Below, one piece after another: positions 6,943 to 18,099 of a stretch of 18,109 bases of DNA. The notes beneath the pieces were generated by a model. The model worked only from the letters and a program-made list of their open reading frames with translations, did not search any database and was not told the origin of the DNA. Made by a program: the position numbers and the translations under genes. How positions within the stretch are numbered: position 1 is the stretch's first letter; each line of letters begins with the position of its first letter. Source of the stretch: Acidimicrobiia bacterium (GTDB lineage: Bacteria > Actinomycetota > Acidimicrobiia > Acidimicrobiales > Ilumatobacteraceae); the NCBI GenBank assembly GCA_010025655.1, contig RGSV01000002.1, positions 1 through 18,109 of the forward strand, given 5' to 3'.

Positions 6943-8190
6943 ATGCCATTTCCCTCTGACTCCAAGCCCGATTCACAGGTTGAAACACTCATCGAAAAAG
7001 AGCGCACCCGTCAGACGACTGGCCTGCAGTTAATCGCGAGTGAAAACTTCACCTCACCGGCAGTGATGCGGGCAACAGGTTCGGTGCTCACCAACAAATA
7101 CAGCGAGGGATATCCGGGCAAGCGGTATTACGGCGGCAACGCTGTGGTCGACGAGATTGAAGCACTTGCCATCGACCGCGTGAAGCAACTGTTTGGCGCC
7201 GATCACGCCAACGTGCAACCGCACTCGGGTGCGAGTGCGAATATGGCGGTGTATCAGGCGATGCTCAAGCCTGGTGATGTTGTGCTCGGGCTGAGCCTTG
7301 ACCACGGTGGCCATCTGACGCACGGCTCGCCGGTAAATGCGAGCGGCATCTTCTACGACTTCCGCTCATACAAGGTGGGCGTCAACGACGAGCGCATCGA
7401 TTTTGACGAAGTGCGTCGGCTGGCCCACGAGCACCGCCCGCGCATGATCGTGGCTGGTACCACCAGTTATCCGCGACGCATCGAACCAGAGCCCTTCAAG
7501 AAGATTGCCGACGAAGTCGGCGCCTACATGATGTTCGACATTGCCCACCTGGCCGGCCTGGTCGCGGGCGGAGCGCACCCCAATCCCGTGCCGTTCGCAG
7601 ATGTGGTCACCTTCACCACACACAAGACACTGCGTGGCCCACGCGGTGGCTGCATTCTGTCAACCAAGCAACATGCACAGGCGATCGACAAGGCGGTGTT
7701 TCCAGGTCAACAAGGTGGACCGCTCGAGCATGCAGTCGCAGCCAAAGCCGTCGCGTTTTTTGAGGCGCTGCAGCCTGAGTTTCGCGAATATGCACACCAA
7801 ATCGTGAAGAATGCGGCGGCACTTGCCGAGGCGCTCGCGATTCGCGGGTTCCGGCTGGTCTCAGGTGGCACCGATACGCACATGATGGTGGTCGACTTGC
7901 GACCATTCGACGCGAACCTCACCGGCAAAGAAGCTCAGGCCGTGCTCGATATGGCCGGCATCACGTTGAACAAGAACACCGTGCCCAATGACCCGCGCAG
8001 CCCATTCGTTACCTCGGGCGTGCGAATTGGCACGCCGTCGGTGACCACGCAGGGCATGCGTGAGGGTGAGATGTCAACCATCGCCGACTTCATCGTCACC
8101 ACCCTGAAAGGTCGCAACGACCCGGCCATTGTCGCAGACGTGCGCGCCAAGGTGGCGGCGTTGTGTGCGGCGTTTCCCGCCTATCGATGA
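6943..8190 (+). CDS. glyA: Serine hydroxymethyltransferase
   Basis: PLP enzyme that converts serine and tetrahydrofolate to glycine and 5,10-methylene-THF, the main source of one-carbon units. Diagnostic stretches are [14 protein letters not shown] (28-41), [12 protein letters not shown] (54-65), the PLP-contacting [14 protein letters not shown] (197-210) and [16 protein letters not shown] (221-236), in which Lys228 forms the internal aldimine. SGVRIGTP (358-365) carries the Arg that binds the substrate carboxylate (Arg361). The 415 residues match the family. Translation starts at an ATG 5 bases after rpiB and ends in an ATGA overlap with wecA, so the three genes are probably one transcript. 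No glycine riboswitch is seen: the 5-base gap leaves no room for one. Confidence 0.98.
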   Translation: MPFPSDSKPDSQVETLIEKERTRQTTGLQLIASENFTSPAVMRATGSVLTNKYSEGYPGKRYYGGNAVVDEIEALAIDRVKQLFGADHANVQPHSGASANMAVYQAMLKPGDVVLGLSLDHGGHLTHGSPVNASGIFYDFRSYKVGVNDERIDFDEVRRLAHEHRPRMIVAGTTSYPRRIEPEPFKKIADEVGAYMMFDIAHLAGLVAGGAHPNPVPFADVVTFTTHKTLRGPRGGCILSTKQHAQAIDKAVFPGQQGGPLEHAVAAKAVAFFEALQPEFREYAHQIVKNAAALAEALAIRGFRLVSGGTDTHMMVVDLRPFDANLTGKEAQAVLDMAGITLNKNTVPNDPRSPFVTSGVRIGTPSVTTQGMREGEMSTIADFIVTTLKGRNDPAIVADVRAKVAALCAAFPAYR

Positions 8191-9341
8191 TTTCCCTTCG
8201 CTCGTACCTCTTGGTCGGGCTTATTGCTGCAGTCGCAACTGCTGCGAGCCTGCCAGCGGTCATTCGTTTTGCGCGTGCGCACGGCTGGCAGGCGACACCT
8301 GACGAGCGCAGAATGCACCCCGTGCCGACACCCGATGTGGGTGGCATCAGCATGTTCATTGGCATTCTCGCGGCGATTGTCGGCGCGAGTCTCATCGGTG
8401 ACTTTGACCAGCTCTTTCAAGACAGCACGGAGATCATCGGGGTAGTGGTCGCAAGTGCAATCATCTTTGCGCTCGGCATTCTCGACGACATTCGTGATAT
8501 CTCACCGCCCGCGAAGGTGACCGGTGTAGTTGTGGCTGCCGTTGCGCTCGTGTGGTTTGGCGTGACGATGTTTCAGTTCCGTGTGCCGTTTCTCGACGTG
8601 TTCGTGTTGTCGGGTGACTGGGTGCCGCTCTTCACGGTGTTCTGGCTGCTCGGCATGACGCAGGCCATCAACTTGATCGATGGTCTCGACGGATTGGCCG
8701 CCGGCATCGTGGCGATTGGCGCAGCGGCGTTCTTCATTTATTCGCGCGATCTCGCGGAGGGCAATCTCTTACCTCAGCCGAACATTGGGCCGCTCGTGGC
8801 GATCATCGCCGTCGGCGTATGCATCGGATTCCTGCCGTTTAACTTCAACCCCGCGCGCATCTTCATGGGGGATAGTGGTTCGCTCTTGCTCGGTCTGCTC
8901 ATGGCAGTGGCCACGAGCGTGGTCGGAGGACGTGCCGACCCTGACACGCAATCGGCGAATGGTCAGACGTATTTCTTTTTGGCGCCGATTTTCATCTCGC
9001 TGTTGGTGCTCGCCGTGCCGATTGTCGACGTGCTCTTTGCCATCATCCGCCGCACCGCCAGCGGTCGCAGTTTCACCCAAGCAGACATGGGTCACTTGCA
9101 TCATCGCTTGATTCAGCTGGGTCACGGCCCGCGACGTTCGGTCGTGATTCTGTGGGGCTGGGCCGCTCTGCTCTCGACGGTCGTGTTGTTTTCAGCGCTC
9201 TACAGCACGGGTTCAGCGTTGGTGATTTTCCTCATCGTGGGTAGTGCGTTGAGTGTGTTCACGGTATTGCACCCACGAATTCGACGTCACGACGCACAAG
9301 TTCACGAAGCGGATTTGGTCGGAGACGAGCCGCACGCCTAG
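8187..9341 (+). CDS. wecA: Undecaprenyl/decaprenyl-phosphate GlcNAc-1-phosphate transferase (WecA/TagO type)
   Basis: Polytopic inner-membrane enzyme of the MraY/WecA family that moves a sugar-1-phosphate (usually GlcNAc) from a UDP-sugar to polyprenyl phosphate, starting a lipid-linked glycan such as arabinogalactan, teichoic acid or O-antigen. About ten hydrophobic segments are visible, the first at 7-25. Family motifs: [13 protein letters not shown] (41-53), LGILDDIRD (97-105, Mg-binding Asp pair D100/D101), [12 protein letters not shown] (162-173), [12 protein letters not shown] (221-232) and the cytoplasmic His loop [12 protein letters not shown] (301-312). I chose the ATG at 8187, whose A begins an ATGA overlap with glyA; an upstream GTG at 8163 would add 8 residues inside glyA. 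The position just before the ATP synthase genes matches Rv1302 of M. tuberculosis, supporting WecA over MraY. The sugar acceptor specificity is inferred. Confidence 0.93.
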   Translation: MISLRSYLLVGLIAAVATAASLPAVIRFARAHGWQATPDERRMHPVPTPDVGGISMFIGILAAIVGASLIGDFDQLFQDSTEIIGVVVASAIIFALGILDDIRDISPPAKVTGVVVAAVALVWFGVTMFQFRVPFLDVFVLSGDWVPLFTVFWLLGMTQAINLIDGLDGLAAGIVAIGAAAFFIYSRDLAEGNLLPQPNIGPLVAIIAVGVCIGFLPFNFNPARIFMGDSGSLLLGLLMAVATSVVGGRADPDTQSANGQTYFFLAPIFISLLVLAVPIVDVLFAIIRRTASGRSFTQADMGHLHHRLIQLGHGPRRSVVILWGWAALLSTVVLFSALYSTGSALVIFLIVGSALSVFTVLHPRIRRHDAQVHEADLVGDEPHA

Positions 9342-9384
9342 ATTGTTCTACGGTTCACAAGCCTCGTGAGCCGAACTCTACGTT
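9315..9384 (+). promoter_or_regulatory. Candidate promoter(s) of the ATP synthase operon
   Basis: Two weak pairs can be drawn. One is TTGGTC (9315-9320) and TAGATT (9339-9344) with 18-base spacing, inside the end of wecA. The other is TTCACA (9354-9359, five of six matches to TTGACA) and TACGTT (9379-9384) with a long 19-base spacing. The second would start RNA just before the AAAGG site at 9392-9396. The gap between wecA and the next start codon (about 63 bases) is the largest in the right half of the window, so a promoter here is reasonable. Read-through from wecA is equally possible. Confidence 0.3.
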
Positions 9385-9404
9385 CATCAACAAAGGTGTC
9401 ACCA

Positions 9405-9635
9405 GTGCCAGCGCAGCCCGACTCACTCAGCAGAGGAATGGAAATTGCGGGCACCGCGCTGGTGTTCTTCGTCCTCGGTTGGTTCATTGATCGGCGCGTG
9501 GAGACGACTCCGCTCTTCATGATTGTGTTCGTCGTCGTCGCCCTGGTGGCGCAGTTCGTGAAGCTTTACTACGTGTACAACGCGCAAATGTCGCAACTTG
9601 AAGCCGAGCGGCGCGAAACGGCACGGGCGCGATGA
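9405..9635 (+). CDS. AtpZ/AtpI-family small membrane protein
   Basis: Small protein (76 residues from this start) with two membrane segments, at about 12-28 (MEIAGTALVFFVLGWFIDR) and 36-57 (PLFMIVFVVVALVAQFVKLYY), and a charged cytoplasmic tail. This is the pattern of the ATPase_gene1/AtpZ family found at the head of F-ATPase operons and linked to c-ring assembly or Mg2+/Ca2+ supply. I prefer the GTG at 9405: AAAGG (9392-9396) lies 8 bases before it and the protein then begins MPAQPDSLSRGMEIA, a sensible N-terminus. A GTG at 9366 would add 13 residues without a ribosome site. The stop overlaps the next ATG (ATGA). Confidence 0.85.
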   Translation: MPAQPDSLSRGMEIAGTALVFFVLGWFIDRRVETTPLFMIVFVVVALVAQFVKLYYVYNAQMSQLEAERRETARAR

Positions 9636-10132
9636 ACAACAACGTGAATCCGTCGGTGCTCGCGATGCGCGACACCGGGCCGTCGCCCGAGGCAGAGATC
9701 ACGCGCGACATTGTCAAGCGCGGCTTGATAGCCGCACCAGTCTTGATTGGCGCATCGTGGTTGATCTGGGGCGATGCCGGCGCCTGGTCGAGCGCATACG
9801 GTCTCGGGCTCGTCTTGTGCAACTTCATGATTGCCGCCGGTCTGGTTGCCACAACTGCGCGCATCTCGTATGCGCTGATGATGGCGGCGACGCTCTTTGG
9901 GTACATCTTGCGACTCGGCATCGTGGCACTCGCCGTCATGCTGGTGCGCAACGAACCGTGGGTTGACCTCGTCGCCCTCGGACTCACGCTGATCGTGACC
10001 CACCTCGGCCTGCTCTTCTGGGAAATGCGCTACGTCTCGGCGACCTTGGCATTCCCTGGCTTACGACCAGATGCCTCATCGTCTACTACCGTCTCCACCG
10101 ACAATCTCTCGAAAGAAAGCGCTAGCGCATGA
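9632..10132 (+). CDS. atpI: ATP synthase subunit I-like membrane protein
   Basis: 166-residue membrane protein with four predicted helices (about 31-47, 53-73, 80-104 and 110-131), a soluble N-terminus of about 30 residues and a Ser/Thr-rich C-terminal tail. Sequence motifs are weak, but the layout and the place between AtpZ-like and AtpB match ATP synthase protein I (counterpart of Rv1303), proposed to help assemble the c-ring in the membrane. It overlaps both neighbours by 4 bases (ATGA at each end), which suggests tightly coupled translation. The exact role is inferred from context. Confidence 0.75.
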   Translation: MNNNVNPSVLAMRDTGPSPEAEITRDIVKRGLIAAPVLIGASWLIWGDAGAWSSAYGLGLVLCNFMIAAGLVATTARISYALMMAATLFGYILRLGIVALAVMLVRNEPWVDLVALGLTLIVTHLGLLFWEMRYVSATLAFPGLRPDASSSTTVSTDNLSKESASA

Positions 10133-10902
10133 ATCAACTTTCGCTCTTGGCCTTTGAGTTTCCGCCAATCAACATGTTGTTGCGTTGGCAAGATGTGTTG
10201 CCCACCGTGAACAAGGTGGTGCTCATTGGTTTTGCCTCGGCACTCATCGGTATGGGCATCTTCCTCGCCGCTGCGCGGAAAGATCCAAAGAAGGCTCCAA
10301 AGGGTGCCCGCAATCTTGCCGAGGTGATTATTGACTTCATCGAGAAACAGATCATCATGCAGACCATGGGCCCGTCGGGCTTGGCTTGGACACCATTCCT
10401 GCTCTCGATCTTCATCTTCATTTATCTGAGCAACGTTCCGGGAGTCATTCCGATAATCCAGATGCCCGCCACCGCGCGCATGGGAATTCCCGCATTCATG
10501 GCGTTGATGGTGTGGGTCGTGTACAACGCCACTGGCATCAAGCATCAAGGACCGCTTGGTTACTTCAAGTCGGTGCTCTTCCCACCTGGGGTGCCCAAGG
10601 CGCTCTACATCTTGGTGACGCCGATCGAATTGATTTCCACGTTCATCGTGCGACCGTTCTCGTTGGCAGTGCGACTTTTCGCCAACATGTTGGCGGGTCA
10701 CTTGCTGCTCGTCATCTTCGCGCTGCTCTCCGAGGCGCTTTTCCAGGCTCGCGACCGCATTCTCATACCTGTTGGCGTTCTGCCATTTGCCGTATTGCTC
10801 TTCCTCACCGGCTTTGAGGTACTCGTCGCCTTCTTGCAGGCCTACATTTTCACCACGTTGACCGCCGTGTACATCAACATGGCATCGCATGCCGAGCATT
10901 AA
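10129..10902 (+). CDS. atpB: ATP synthase Fo subunit a
   Basis: Membrane subunit that forms the two proton half-channels next to the c-ring. The essential Arg is Arg182 in RPFSLAVRLFANMLAGHLLL (175-194), equivalent to E. coli Arg210. Further conserved polar residues are in PIELIS (165-170) and in GFEVLVAFLQAYIFTTL (228-244). The conserved FLSNVPG-like stretch appears as IYLSNVPGVIP (98-108). Five or six hydrophobic helices are evident and 257 residues is normal. The ATG overlaps the upstream stop and is preceded by GAAAGAAAG (10111-10119), a weak ribosome site. It is followed by a 42-base gap before atpE. Confidence 0.97.
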   Translation: MNQLSLLAFEFPPINMLLRWQDVLPTVNKVVLIGFASALIGMGIFLAAARKDPKKAPKGARNLAEVIIDFIEKQIIMQTMGPSGLAWTPFLLSIFIFIYLSNVPGVIPIIQMPATARMGIPAFMALMVWVVYNATGIKHQGPLGYFKSVLFPPGVPKALYILVTPIELISTFIVRPFSLAVRLFANMLAGHLLLVIFALLSEALFQARDRILIPVGVLPFAVLLFLTGFEVLVAFLQAYIFTTLTAVYINMASHAEH

Positions 10903-11238
<336 letters not shown>

Positions 11239-11256
11239 TCGAAGACGCTGACGGCC

Positions 11257-11787
11257 ATGTTGCTTTCCACCATCCTTCTTGCCGCCGAGGACATGGGGCC
11301 CAACCCCATCGCCCCGGAAGGGAAGGAACTGTTCTGGGGCGCGGGAACCTTTCTCGTGTTCCTCTTCGTGATGCGGGTGTTCCTCGTACCGAAGGTGCGA
11401 AAGGGCATGGAGGCCCGCTACGGAATGATTCGCGACGGACACGAGTCGGCGCAAGCCACGCGCTCTGCTGCGCAGAGCGACGTTGCGGCGTATGAGGCAG
11501 CAATTGCCGAAGTGCGTGCTGAGGCCGCTGGGCGAGTCGAGAAGGCCCGCCAGACGCTCGACTCTGAGCGTCAGGCGAAGGTCGCCGAAGCGAACGCTCG
11601 CATCGCCGCCAAGCGCGCCGATGCCGACAAGTCGCTCGAGACTGCGCGGACTGCCGCTCGCGGAGAAGTGGCGGCTGCTGTTGGCAACGTCACGTCACGT
11701 GCTGCGCAGCTGGTGCTCGGTAAGTCACCCGACGCCGCGGTTGTGAAGCGTGCCGTTGATGCGACCATGAGCGGAGGCCATTCGTGA
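11257..11787 (+). CDS. atpF: ATP synthase Fo subunit b' (first of two b-type subunits)
   Basis: Peripheral-stalk subunit: a single membrane helix (about 25-44, LFWGAGTFLVFLFVMRVFLV) followed by a long charged coiled coil (about 50-150) rich in Ala, Glu, Arg and Lys. It holds F1 still while the c-ring turns. It differs from its neighbour downstream and lacks the conserved C-terminal delta-contact stretch (QQELIDGFI) seen there, so I call it b' and the other b. An ATG at 11293 (residue 13) is a possible shorter start. It has no strong ribosome site, and its last codons contain the GGAGG that serves the next gene. Confidence 0.92.
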   Translation: MLLSTILLAAEDMGPNPIAPEGKELFWGAGTFLVFLFVMRVFLVPKVRKGMEARYGMIRDGHESAQATRSAAQSDVAAYEAAIAEVRAEAAGRVEKARQTLDSERQAKVAEANARIAAKRADADKSLETARTAARGEVAAAVGNVTSRAAQLVLGKSPDAAVVKRAVDATMSGGHS

Positions 11788-12323
11788 ACTTTTACAGCAT
11801 CATCGCTGCCGAAGATCCGTCACTGTCACACCACTGGCTGTTTCCGGAAATCGGTGAAATCATCTATGGCGGTCTCGCATCGCTGATCATCTTCGGCGCG
11901 CTGTACAAGTTTGGTTGGCCGGCAGCGAAGAAGGGTCTCGAGGCGCGAACGGCCAAGATTCAGAAGGAACTTGACGACGCTGCAGCTGCACTGAAACAGG
12001 CCACCAGTGATGCGGCCAATATTCGCACCGCCCTTGGAGACGTTGCCAGTGAACGAGCGCGCATACTTGCCGAGGCAGATGCGCAGGCGGCGGCAGTGCT
12101 TGCAGAAGGCCGAGCCCGCATTGCTGCCGAAGTCGCCGACATGGAGGCCCGAGCAACTGCGGAAATCGAAGCTGCTCGCGCCCGCTCGGGTGACGAGCTG
12201 CGTGCCGAGATTGCCCGACTGTCGGCCGCAGCGACCACCGACGCCGTTCGCGCTGCATTAGACGAGCGAACTCAACAAGAACTGATTGATGGCTTCATTG
12301 CCAAGGTGGGTGCTGGCCGATGA
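11784..12323 (+). CDS. atpF: ATP synthase Fo subunit b
   Basis: Second b-type stator subunit. The membrane helix is at about 25-46 (EIIYGGLASLIIFGALYKFGWP), followed by a long coiled coil (about 48-150) and the typical C-terminus DERTQQELIDGFIAKVGAGR (160-179) that contacts delta. The GTG start overlaps the b' stop, and GGAGG (11773-11777) lies 6 bases before it, a good site. The end overlaps atpH by ATGA. With b' it should form a b/b' heterodimer, as in chloroplasts and photosynthetic bacteria, rather than a bb homodimer. It is not the b-delta fusion found in mycobacteria. Confidence 0.95.
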   Translation: MNFYSIIAAEDPSLSHHWLFPEIGEIIYGGLASLIIFGALYKFGWPAAKKGLEARTAKIQKELDDAAAALKQATSDAANIRTALGDVASERARILAEADAQAAAVLAEGRARIAAEVADMEARATAEIEAARARSGDELRAEIARLSAAATTDAVRAALDERTQQELIDGFIAKVGAGR

Positions 12324-12847
12324 GCTCTCAGCAGATCACTGCTTACGTCACCGCAATGTTCGAGATTGCCGTCGCCAATGACGTGTTGGCAACGGTCGAA
12401 GACGAAATGTTCCGTCTCGCTCGCGCCTACGAAACCAACGAAGCCCTGCGCGGCTCGTTGGGCGACACTTCGTTACCCATTGAGCGTCGTCAAAAGATCG
12501 TCGAGCAACTGCTTGGCGGCAAGGCCCACAACGTGACCGTACAACTGGCCTCGATGTTGGTCGGCACCGGTCATGTTTCGCTTTTGCCGCAGGTCGCCGA
12601 TGCCCTCGTGAAGCGCGCGTCAAGCGAGAAGCAACTTGAAGTTGCCGAGGTTCGCACCGCGGTTGCCTTGAGCGATGCACAGAAGACTCGCCTGGTTGAC
12701 GCTCTCGCCAAAGCCACCGGCAAGCGTGTGAATTTGAAAGTCGTAGTCGATCCGAGCGTGATTGGTGGCGTCGTCGCCACCGTTGGCGATGACGTGATCG
12801 ATGACTCTGTGCGCACCCGACTCGACCAAGTTAAGGCCCGTCTCTAG
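12320..12847 (+). CDS. atpH: ATP synthase F1 subunit delta
   Basis: 175-residue delta subunit that joins the peripheral stalk to the top of F1. The N-terminal helical bundle begins ITAYVTAMFEIAVANDV (6-22). The C-terminal half carries the conserved AEVRTAVALSDAQKTRLVDAL and the family signature VDPSVIGGVVATVGDDVIDDSVRTRLD. It is a normal-length separate delta, not fused to a b domain as in mycobacteria. It starts in an ATGA overlap with atpF, with AAGGTGG (12303-12309) 10 bases upstream. Confidence 0.96.
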   Translation: MSSQQITAYVTAMFEIAVANDVLATVEDEMFRLARAYETNEALRGSLGDTSLPIERRQKIVEQLLGGKAHNVTVQLASMLVGTGHVSLLPQVADALVKRASSEKQLEVAEVRTAVALSDAQKTRLVDALAKATGKRVNLKVVVDPSVIGGVVATVGDDVIDDSVRTRLDQVKARL

Positions 12848-12858
12848 GCCGTCATTCG

Positions 12859-12864
12859 AAAGGA
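12859..12864 (+). promoter_or_regulatory. Ribosome binding site of atpA
   Basis: AAAGGA sits 7 bases before the ATG in the 24-base gap after atpH. It is clearly stronger than the sites of the neighbouring single-copy subunits delta and gamma. Confidence 0.7.
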
Positions 12865-12871
12865 AACCACC

Positions 12872-14473
12872 ATGTCCGAACTCACTCTCTCTGCCGCAGA
12901 TATCGCAGCAGCGATTTCCAAGGGGCTCGACGGCTACACGCCGTCGGTCGAAGCCCGTACCGTCGGTCGCGTCGCCGAAATCGGCGACGGCATTGCGCGC
13001 GTCAGCGGTCTTCCCGACTGTGCGGTCAACGAGTTGCTTGAGTTTGAAGACGGCACAGTGGGTCTAGCGCTCAACCTCGATGAAGAGTCGATCGGCGTCG
13101 TCGTGCTCGGCGACTCAGATGCCATTGAAGAACAACAGACTGTCAAGGCGACTGGCCGCATTCTGTCGGTGCCAGTCGGCGACGCGATGCTCGGGCGCGT
13201 GGTCAACGCGCTGGGTACCCCGATCGACGGCAAGGGTGACATCGTTGGCGCACAGCTCCGTCGCGTAGAAGTGCAGGCACCCGGCATCATGGGTCGCAAG
13301 CCCGTGCACGAGCCGTTGCAGACGGGCATCAAGGCCATCGACGCGATGACGCCAATTGGTCGTGGTCAACGCGAACTCATCATCGGCGACCGCAAGACGG
13401 GCAAGACGACCGTCGCGATTGACACGATCCTCAATCAAAAAGGTCTCGGCGTGAAGTGCATCTATGTGGCGGTGGGGCAGAAGGGCTCGACTGTCGCGCA
13501 GACGGTGGAAGTGTTGCGTCAATACGGGGCGATGGAATACACCGTCGTTGTCGCTGCACCTGCGAGCGACCCCGCACCGTTCAAATACCTAGCGCCCTAC
13601 GGCGGTTGTGCAATGGGTCAGCACTGGATGGAGAAGGGTGAGCACGCGTTAATCGTTTACGACGACCTTTCGAAGCAGGCCGAGGCGTATCGTCAGATTT
13701 CGCTCTTGCTGCGTCGTCCGCCGGGTCGCGAGGCGTATCCGGGTGACGTGTTTTATCTGCACAGCCGTCTGCTCGAGCGCGCTGCCAAGTTGAGCGACGA
13801 GAAGGGTGCCGGTTCACTCACGGCGCTGCCAGTGATCGAGACCAAGGCCGGCGACGTGTCGGCGTACATCCCCACCAACGTGATCTCGATCACCGATGGT
13901 CAGGTGTATCTGCAGGACAGCCTTTTCAAATCAGGCGTACGTCCGGCTGTTGACGTGGGCATCTCGGTAAGCCGCGTGGGTGGTGCGGCGCAGATCAAAG
14001 CGATGAAGAGCGTTTCGGGCACTTTGAAGTTGGATCTCGCACAGTTCCGTGAACTTGAAGCATTCGCAACGTTTGGTTCAGAACTCGACGCGATTTCCAA
14101 GGCGCAACTTGAGCGTGGTTATCGCCTGGTTGAGTTGCTGAAGCAGCCGCTGAACAGCCCGATGCCGGTCGAAGAACAAGTTGTATCGATTTTCTCGGGC
14201 ACCAAGGGTTACCTCGACGATCTGCCCGTTGGTGACGTGCGACGCTTCGAGCAAGAGTTGCTTGAGCACTGCCGTTCGCGCCATGGAAGCATGCTGGCCG
14301 GCATTCGCCAGAACCCGAAAGCCGACGTGCCCAAGGATCTGGGCGACATCGTCGCGGCGTTCAAGAAGTCATTTGTCGTGACTCCCGTGGGCGGCGCCTC
14401 CGCCGACCCGACTAAGACCTCAGCCGGTGAAGTCGGCGAGGCGGCGAGCAAGAAGACGCTGGCAACGGAGTAA
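12872..14473 (+). CDS. atpA: ATP synthase F1 subunit alpha
   Basis: Non-catalytic nucleotide-binding subunit of the alpha3beta3 head. The N-terminal beta barrel covers about 25-95. Walker A is GDRKTGKT (172-179); [12 protein letters not shown] (259-270) holds the Walker B region; and [10 protein letters not shown] (365-374) carries the arginine finger Arg368, which reaches into the catalytic site of beta. The C-terminal helical domain runs to about 503. A tail of some 30 residues follows (VTPVGGAS onward), rich in Ala, Gly, Ser and Thr and not present in the 513-residue E. coli protein. Mycobacterial alpha also has a C-terminal tail, which there suppresses ATP hydrolysis; whether this one acts alike is unknown. 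Confidence 0.98.
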   Translation: MSELTLSAADIAAAISKGLDGYTPSVEARTVGRVAEIGDGIARVSGLPDCAVNELLEFEDGTVGLALNLDEESIGVVVLGDSDAIEEQQTVKATGRILSVPVGDAMLGRVVNALGTPIDGKGDIVGAQLRRVEVQAPGIMGRKPVHEPLQTGIKAIDAMTPIGRGQRELIIGDRKTGKTTVAIDTILNQKGLGVKCIYVAVGQKGSTVAQTVEVLRQYGAMEYTVVVAAPASDPAPFKYLAPYGGCAMGQHWMEKGEHALIVYDDLSKQAEAYRQISLLLRRPPGREAYPGDVFYLHSRLLERAAKLSDEKGAGSLTALPVIETKAGDVSAYIPTNVISITDGQVYLQDSLFKSGVRPAVDVGISVSRVGGAAQIKAMKSVSGTLKLDLAQFRELEAFATFGSELDAISKAQLERGYRLVELLKQPLNSPMPVEEQVVSIFSGTKGYLDDLPVGDVRRFEQELLEHCRSRHGSMLAGIRQNPKADVPKDLGDIVAAFKKSFVVTPVGGASADPTKTSAGEVGEAASKKTLATE

Positions 14474-14482
14474 GCACGCGAG

Positions 14483-16860
<2,378 letters not shown>

Positions 16861-16881
16861 GCTGACGACGAGGGCGGGTCA

Positions 16882-17295
16882 ATGGCGAGCGGGGCGACGA
16901 TGAAAGTCGAAGTGGTGTCACCCGAGCGCGTGCTGTTTTCCGGCGATGCAACGCAGGTAATCACCCGCACTGAGAGTGGTGGTGAGATTGCCTTCTTGCC
17001 CGGTCATACATCATTTCTTGGTGTGCTCACCGAGAATCACACTCGCATCACGCTGCAAGACGGCAAGGTGCAAAGCGTGGCGGTGCACGGAGGATATGTC
17101 GAGGCATCGGGCGGACATGTGACGATTCTGTCCGACAATGCCGAACTCGCTGAGGACATCGACGTGGCTCGTGCGCGCGCCGCCAAAGAACGTGCCGAAA
17201 CATCTATGCGCGGCGGACACGATGCCGCTGTCGAGGCTGATCTACGTCGTGCACACGCGCGACTCTCGGCAGCCGGTGGCCTCAGTGAAAACTGA
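16882..17295 (+). CDS. atpC: ATP synthase F1 subunit epsilon
   Basis: Rotor subunit at the foot of gamma that couples to the c-ring and can inhibit ATP hydrolysis. The N-terminal beta sandwich (about 7-90) has KVEVVSPERVLFSG (8-21) and the family motif GEIAFLPGHTSFLGVL (34-49). Residues 94-132 are helical (ARARAAKERAE, EADLRRAHARL), so the C-terminal helix pair is present. GAGG (16869-16872) supports the ATG at 16882 (137 residues). The ATG at 16900 would give 131 residues beginning MKVEVVSPER, which matches the family N-terminus better, so the start is uncertain. This is the last ATP synthase gene. Confidence 0.95.
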   Translation: MASGATMKVEVVSPERVLFSGDATQVITRTESGGEIAFLPGHTSFLGVLTENHTRITLQDGKVQSVAVHGGYVEASGGHVTILSDNAELAEDIDVARARAAKERAETSMRGGHDAAVEADLRRAHARLSAAGGLSEN

Positions 17296-17297
17296 GC

Positions 17298-18080
17298 ATG
17301 ACTAAGGCGCCTTTCACCCACGCACTCATCACCGGAGCCTCGAGTGGCATCGGTGAGGCACTCGCCCACAAACTTGGCAAAGCCGGTGTCGGAATGGTGC
17401 TCGTGGCGCGTCGTAAAGAACGACTCGATGCCATCGCTGCACAGTATGCGAATTGCGAAGTGCTGGCCGCAGATCTCACTACCGATGCCGGTGTCAGTGC
17501 GGTACTCACTCGACTGCGTGACTCGACTCGCACACCGATTGATCTTGTGGTCAACAACGCTGGGTTCGGAACATCAGGGAACTTTGCCGACGCCGACCCT
17601 GAACGACTCTCGAACGAGGTGTCACTCAACATCAATGCACTCATGCGCATCGCTCATGAAGCGATACGCCAGATGCAACCCCGCGGTCGCGGCTATCTGT
17701 TGAACGTCTCAAGCATCGCCTCGTTTCAGGCGGGGCCAGGGCTCGCGGTGTATTCCGCCACCAAGGCATTCGTCACCAGCCTCACCGAGGCGCTGTACGA
17801 AGAACTGCGTGGTTCGGGCATTCGCGTGACTGCTCTGTGTCCGGGTCTCACACATACGGAGTTCCAAAGCATTTCCAACACGTCGGGTCTCGAGTCGAAG
17901 TTTCCCGAGTTTGCGTGGATGAGCGCCGACGACGTTGCCCGCGACGGACTGCGTGCCGTGATGGAGGGCAAGGCCTTGTGCGTACCTGGCCTTGTCAATA
18001 AGTCGCTGACTGCCGTATCGACGTTTGCGCCGCGTGGTCTGGCGCGACGTATCGCCGGCTTCGCGACACGTCTGCGCTGA
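17298..18080 (+). CDS. Short-chain dehydrogenase/reductase (SDR family, classical type)
   Basis: Rossmann-fold oxidoreductase of 260 residues. The cofactor loop is TGASSGIGE (12-20), and the following basic stretch ARRKER (37-42) suggests NADP(H). NNAG is at 86-89, the catalytic Ser is Ser139 in LLNVSS, and the Tyr-x3-Lys pair is Tyr152 and Lys156 in YSATKAF. CPGLTHTEF (181-189) follows the usual PG motif. The substrate cannot be read from sequence; similar proteins are often annotated as DltE-like or YqjQ-like reductases. It starts 2 bases after the atpC stop, so it is probably transcribed with the ATP synthase operon, although no functional link is evident. Confidence 0.93.
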   Translation: MTKAPFTHALITGASSGIGEALAHKLGKAGVGMVLVARRKERLDAIAAQYANCEVLAADLTTDAGVSAVLTRLRDSTRTPIDLVVNNAGFGTSGNFADADPERLSNEVSLNINALMRIAHEAIRQMQPRGRGYLLNVSSIASFQAGPGLAVYSATKAFVTSLTEALYEELRGSGIRVTALCPGLTHTEFQSISNTSGLESKFPEFAWMSADDVARDGLRAVMEGKALCVPGLVNKSLTAVSTFAPRGLARRIAGFATRLR

Positions 18081-18099
18081 TTATTCAACGCTGAGACGT
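18068..18099 (+). terminator. Hairpin at the end of the SDR gene
   Basis: ACGTCT (18068-18073) pairs with AGACGT (18094-18099), and GCG (18074-18076) with CGC (18089-18091) across a 2-base bulge, giving a 9-bp stem with a 12-base loop. It spans the SDR stop codon. No T-run follows and the window ends 10 bases later, so termination is only a suggestion. Confidence 0.25.
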
